A stretch of 64,000 nucleotides of DNA, taken from the NCBI GenBank assembly GCA_035448545.1, contig DAOTJE010000003.1, positions 62,001 to 126,000 on the forward strand. Direction: 5' to 3'. Under the pieces are notes generated by a model. That model was not told where the DNA came from and made no database searches. It saw nothing but the letters and a program-made list of their open reading frames with translations. A program made the position numbers and the translations under genes. This DNA is from Anaerobaca sp035448545 (GTDB lineage: Bacteria > Planctomycetota > Phycisphaerae > Sedimentisphaerales > Anaerobacaceae). Positions 61,353-64,000 of this stretch are shown here, one piece after another; within the stretch, counting starts at the first letter, position 1; each line of letters opens with the position of its first letter.

Positions 61353-62123
61353 ATGGACAGACTCACGATTGCCGGCAGGCAGTTCGACTCGCGTCTGCTG
61401 GTGGGAACGGGCAAGTTCGCCTCGCCGCAGGTCATGGCCCAGGCGCTGGACGCCTCGGGCGCCGAGATCGTGACGGTGGCGCTGCGTCGCGTGGACATCG
61501 ACAACCCGAACGACGACACGCTGCGCCAGATCGACCGCGACCGCTATCAGCTTTTGCCCAACACGTCCGGGGCCAGGACGGCCGAAGAGGCGATCCGCCT
61601 GTCGCGCCTGGCGCGGGCGGCCACCGGCATCAACTGGGTCAAACTGGAGGTGACGCCCGATCCGTACTATTTGCTGCCGGACCCGATCGAGACGCTTCGG
61701 GCTGCCGAGACGCTGGTGGCCGAAGGCTTCGTCGTGCTTCCGTACATCAACGCCGATCCGATTCTCGCCCGACGGCTGGAGGACTGTGGTACGGCGACGG
61801 TCATGCCCCTGGGCAGTCCCATCGGATCGAATCAGGGGATCAAGACGCGGGCGGCATTGGAGATCATCATCGAGCAGTGCAACGTGCCGGTGGTGGTGGA
61901 CGCCGGATTGGGGCTGCCCTCGCATGCCGCCGAGGCGATGGAGATGGGCGCCGACGCGGTGCTGGTCAATACCGCCATCGCCACCGCGGAGGACCCGTTG
62001 GAGATGGCGGCGGCCTTCAAGTTGGCGGTCGAGGCCGGACACAAGGCCTATCTTGCCGGACCGCGCGCTGCCGCCCGGTTCGCGCAGGCCTCAAGTCCCT
62101 TGACCGGCTTCTTGCGCGATTAG
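61353..62123 (+). CDS. thiG: Thiazole synthase ThiG
   Basis: 256 residues. TIM barrel forming the thiazole phosphate moiety with ThiS thiocarboxylate and dehydroglycine. The catalytic Lys lies in NWVKLEVTPD; VVVDAGLGLPSHAAEAMEMG and DAVLVNTAIA are ThiG signatures. GGAGG within the thiS end serves as ribosome site. Confidence 0.97.
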   Translation: MDRLTIAGRQFDSRLLVGTGKFASPQVMAQALDASGAEIVTVALRRVDIDNPNDDTLRQIDRDRYQLLPNTSGARTAEEAIRLSRLARAATGINWVKLEVTPDPYYLLPDPIETLRAAETLVAEGFVVLPYINADPILARRLEDCGTATVMPLGSPIGSNQGIKTRAALEIIIEQCNVPVVVDAGLGLPSHAAEAMEMGADAVLVNTAIATAEDPLEMAAAFKLAVEAGHKAYLAGPRAAARFAQASSPLTGFLRD

Positions 62124-62179
62124 CTTGCGATTCGCAAGGGCCAGGCTCCACTCGCTCCGACAATCCATGCGGCGGATTT

Positions 62180-63352
62180 ATGGTTCAGATACACACAGAC
62201 AACTCGATCGGCGACATCCTCGCCCGACTGCATCTCGATACGGACCGCGACCGGTGGCGACGGCGCCTATGCGACGTCACCTCGAGCGACGTGGAGGCGG
62301 CCCTGGCGACACGTCCCGGCTCCTACCGGCTGGACAAACTGCTCGCGCTGGTTTCTCCCGCGGCCGAGGCCTACCTCGAAGAGATGGCGCGGCAATCGCA
62401 GGTGCTGACGCGACAGCGTTTCGGGCGGACGATCCGACTCTACGCGCCGCTGTACCTGTCGAGCTTCTGCGTGAACCGCTGTCGGTACTGCGGGTTCAAC
62501 GCGGCCAACCGCTTCGAACGGACCCGCCTGACGATCGAGGAGGCCCTGGCGGATGCGGAAACGCTGGCCCGTGAAGGGTTTCGTGACATCCTGCTGGTCA
62601 GCAGCGAAGACCGGACGTTTATCACGGTCGAGTATCTCGCCGAGCTGGCGGCGAAGCTGCGCGAGCGATTCAGCTTCATCGGGGTCGAGATCTACCAGAT
62701 GTCGAGTGACCAGTACCGTCAGCTCTTCGATGCGGGCATCGAAGGCGTCACGCTGTACCAGGAGACCTATGACCGCGACGAATACACTCGCCAGCATCCC
62801 GGCGGGCCGAAGGCGGACTACGATGTCCGGCTGCGCGGGCCCGACGATATGGCGCGGGCGGGTATGCGCGAGATTGGGCTGGGCGTGCTGCTAGGGCTGG
62901 CCGACTGGCGGATCGAAACGCTGGCGCTGGGCGAGCATGCCTCGTATTTGATGCGGCGTTACTGGCGGTCGCATGTGTCGTTCTCGTTTCCACGGCTGCG
63001 CCCGGCCTGTGGCGTGACGCGAGAGGAGTTCCCCCATTTGCTGAGCGACAGGAACCTCGTCCAGATGATGCTGGCTCTGCGCCTGTGTTTTGCCGACGCC
63101 GGTCTGGTGCTTTCGACGCGCGAAGAAGCAGGATTTCGCGATCACGTGATTGCGCTGGGCCCGACGCGGATGAGTGCCGGCAGCCGGACCAATCCCGGAG
63201 GCTACACGCAATCCGATCGCGGCGAGGGCCAGTTCGAGGTCTGCGACCATCGTAGTCCGCAGGAGGTGGCGGCGATGCTCGCCCGTCACGGACTCGAACC
63301 GGTCTGGAAGGACTGGGATGGTGCCTTCCTCGGGCAACGCACGGGCGAATGA
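62180..63352 (+). CDS. thiH: 2-iminoacetate synthase ThiH (radical SAM)
   Basis: 390 residues. Cleaves tyrosine to dehydroglycine for ThiG; an anaerobic-type enzyme. The [4Fe-4S] motif is CVNRCRYCGF (Cx3Cx2C). The C-terminus RTGE is encoded from inside a copy of the palindromic repeat, which supplies the TGA stop. Use of ThiH not ThiO fits an anaerobe or facultative anaerobe. Confidence 0.96.
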   Translation: MVQIHTDNSIGDILARLHLDTDRDRWRRRLCDVTSSDVEAALATRPGSYRLDKLLALVSPAAEAYLEEMARQSQVLTRQRFGRTIRLYAPLYLSSFCVNRCRYCGFNAANRFERTRLTIEEALADAETLAREGFRDILLVSSEDRTFITVEYLAELAAKLRERFSFIGVEIYQMSSDQYRQLFDAGIEGVTLYQETYDRDEYTRQHPGGPKADYDVRLRGPDDMARAGMREIGLGVLLGLADWRIETLALGEHASYLMRRYWRSHVSFSFPRLRPACGVTREEFPHLLSDRNLVQMMLALRLCFADAGLVLSTREEAGFRDHVIALGPTRMSAGSRTNPGGYTQSDRGEGQFEVCDHRSPQEVAAMLARHGLEPVWKDWDGAFLGQRTGE

Positions 63353-63366
63353 TGATTCGCCCCCAC
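63339..63366. repeat. 28-bp palindromic repeat (contains the thiH stop codon)
   Basis: GCACGGGCGAAT and ATTCGCCCCCAC arms around GATG. TGA of thiH is at the centre. thiF starts 11 bases after the repeat. Confidence 0.85.
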
Positions 63367-63377
63367 AGGGGACCTCC

Positions 63378-64000
63378 ATGCCGCTGACCCAACAGCAGCT
63401 CGCCAGATATGCTCGGAACATCCTGCTCGAACCGATCGGGCAGGCCGGTCAGGAGAAGCTTCTGGCTTCGAGCGTGCTGATCGTGGGAGTGGGGGGGCTC
63501 GGCTCTCCGGCGGCACTGTACCTGGCGGCTGCCGGCGTCGGCACCATCGGCCTTCTCGACGGCGACCGGGTCGACCTGAGCAATCTCCAGAGGCAGATTG
63601 CCCATGGGACCGCCGACGTGGGCAAGCGAAAGGTTGCCTCGGCAAAGGAAGCGATCAAGTCGACCAATCCGGACGTGAGCGTGCGGACATACGATCAGTG
63701 GGCGACGGCGGACGGCCTTCCGGAGATCGTGGCAGAATACGATTTTGTGATCGACGCCGTCGACAACTTCGCGACGAAGTTCCTGATCAACGACGCCTGC
63801 TGTCACCAGGGGATTCCGTTTTCTCATGCGGGCATCCTCGAATTCGAAGGGCAACTGATGACGGTCCTGCCGGGACGGACCGCCTGCTGCCGCTGCGTCT
63901 TCGGCGGGCCGCCTTGCGCAAGGGCAAATCATCATTCGCCCGCACAGACGGGCGTGCTGGGCGTCGTGCCCGGCGTCATCGGAACGCTCCAGGCCACCGA
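63378..64000 (+). CDS. thiF: ThiF/MoeB-family adenylyltransferase, cut by right edge
   Basis: About 207 codons present. Activates the C-terminus of ThiS by adenylation. ATP motif IVGVGGLGSPAALYLA, DGDRVDLSNLQRQIAHG, DAVDNFATKFLIND, and CRCVF of the zinc/cysteine site. The stretch CARANHHSPAQ before TGVLGVVPGVIG is encoded by a copy of the palindromic repeat. In ThiF/MoeB proteins this position usually carries a conserved Cys shortly before GVLG (SCxxxGVLG), which is missing here. Whether activity is altered is unknown. Confidence 0.9.
   Translation, partial: MPLTQQQLARYARNILLEPIGQAGQEKLLASSVLIVGVGGLGSPAALYLAAAGVGTIGLLDGDRVDLSNLQRQIAHGTADVGKRKVASAKEAIKSTNPDVSVRTYDQWATADGLPEIVAEYDFVIDAVDNFATKFLINDACCHQGIPFSHAGILEFEGQLMTVLPGRTACCRCVFGGPPCARANHHSPAQTGVLGVVPGVIGTLQAT
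63917..63944. repeat. 28-bp palindromic repeat inside the thiF coding sequence
   Basis: GCAAGGGCAAAT and ATTCGCCCGCAC arms around CATC. It is in frame and adds no stop. Closely similar to the copy at 63339-63366, 578 bases away. Confidence 0.8.

Overview
The window reads as a stretch of a Planctomycetota chromosome, most likely class Phycisphaerae (Sedimentisphaerales-like). This is inferred from gene content: several prepilin-type proteins with a GFTLIELLVVIAIIAIL-like head and an H-X9-DG-like tail, GLUG-repeat and beta-helix exported proteins, an ECF sigma factor fused to a membrane-anchored domain, Kdo synthesis, and sugar/uronate catabolism. DNA is GC-rich, genes are dense, and strands switch often. 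I found no rRNA, CRISPR array, integrase or transposase gene.

Layout. 1-5.6 kb: start of an aldehyde dehydrogenase gene leaving the left edge, a GLUG exported protein, the kdsB-pyrG operon behind a strong promoter and a leader hairpin, then fucU. 5.7-7.9 kb: two prepilin-type genes behind a near-consensus promoter with a long leader, closed by a clear terminator. 8-11.5 kb: dctP-dctQ-dctM-usp TRAP transporter operon. 11.5-17.6 kb: minus-strand run of SH3 protein, M48 protease lipoprotein, CHASE2-adenylate/guanylate cyclase, metallo-beta-lactamase-fold protein, and an MscS channel with a cyclic-nucleotide-binding domain. 17.8-27.2 kb: DUF3592-like protein, tRNA-Tyr, uxaC, a small membrane protein, an FMN reductase, araA, gnd, a LarA-like racemase and a HAD hydrolase. 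27.4-39.2 kb: membrane protein, acyltransferase-3, Tat-exported protein, second GLUG protein, exported TIM-barrel protein, AsmA-like protein, murA, CPBP protease, STAS protein and a prepilin lacking an ordinary start codon. 39.4-47.2 kb: beta-helix protein, sigma-membrane fusion, and a CBS-GGDEF-HD-GYP protein. 47.8-60.4 kb: one long type II secretion operon (small exported protein, then GspE F G H I J K L M C D). 60.5-64 kb: LigD phosphoesterase-like protein, then a TPP riboswitch with terminator controlling thiS-thiG-thiH-thiF, the last cut by the right edge.

How they work together. TRAP transporter, uxaC, araA, gnd, fucU and the racemase point to heterotrophic use of sugars and sugar acids. 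The secretion operon together with the GLUG, beta-helix and prepilin proteins fits export of large proteins to the surface. The cyclase, cNMP-gated channel, STAS protein, sigma fusion and GGDEF/HD-GYP protein form a rich signalling complement.

Most striking pattern: a palindromic repeat of about 28 bp (GTAGGGGCGAAT...ATTCGCCCCTAC) recurs across the window. Six genes have their stop codon inside a copy or half copy. One further copy lies inside the thiF coding sequence, where it has recoded the loop that normally carries a conserved cysteine.
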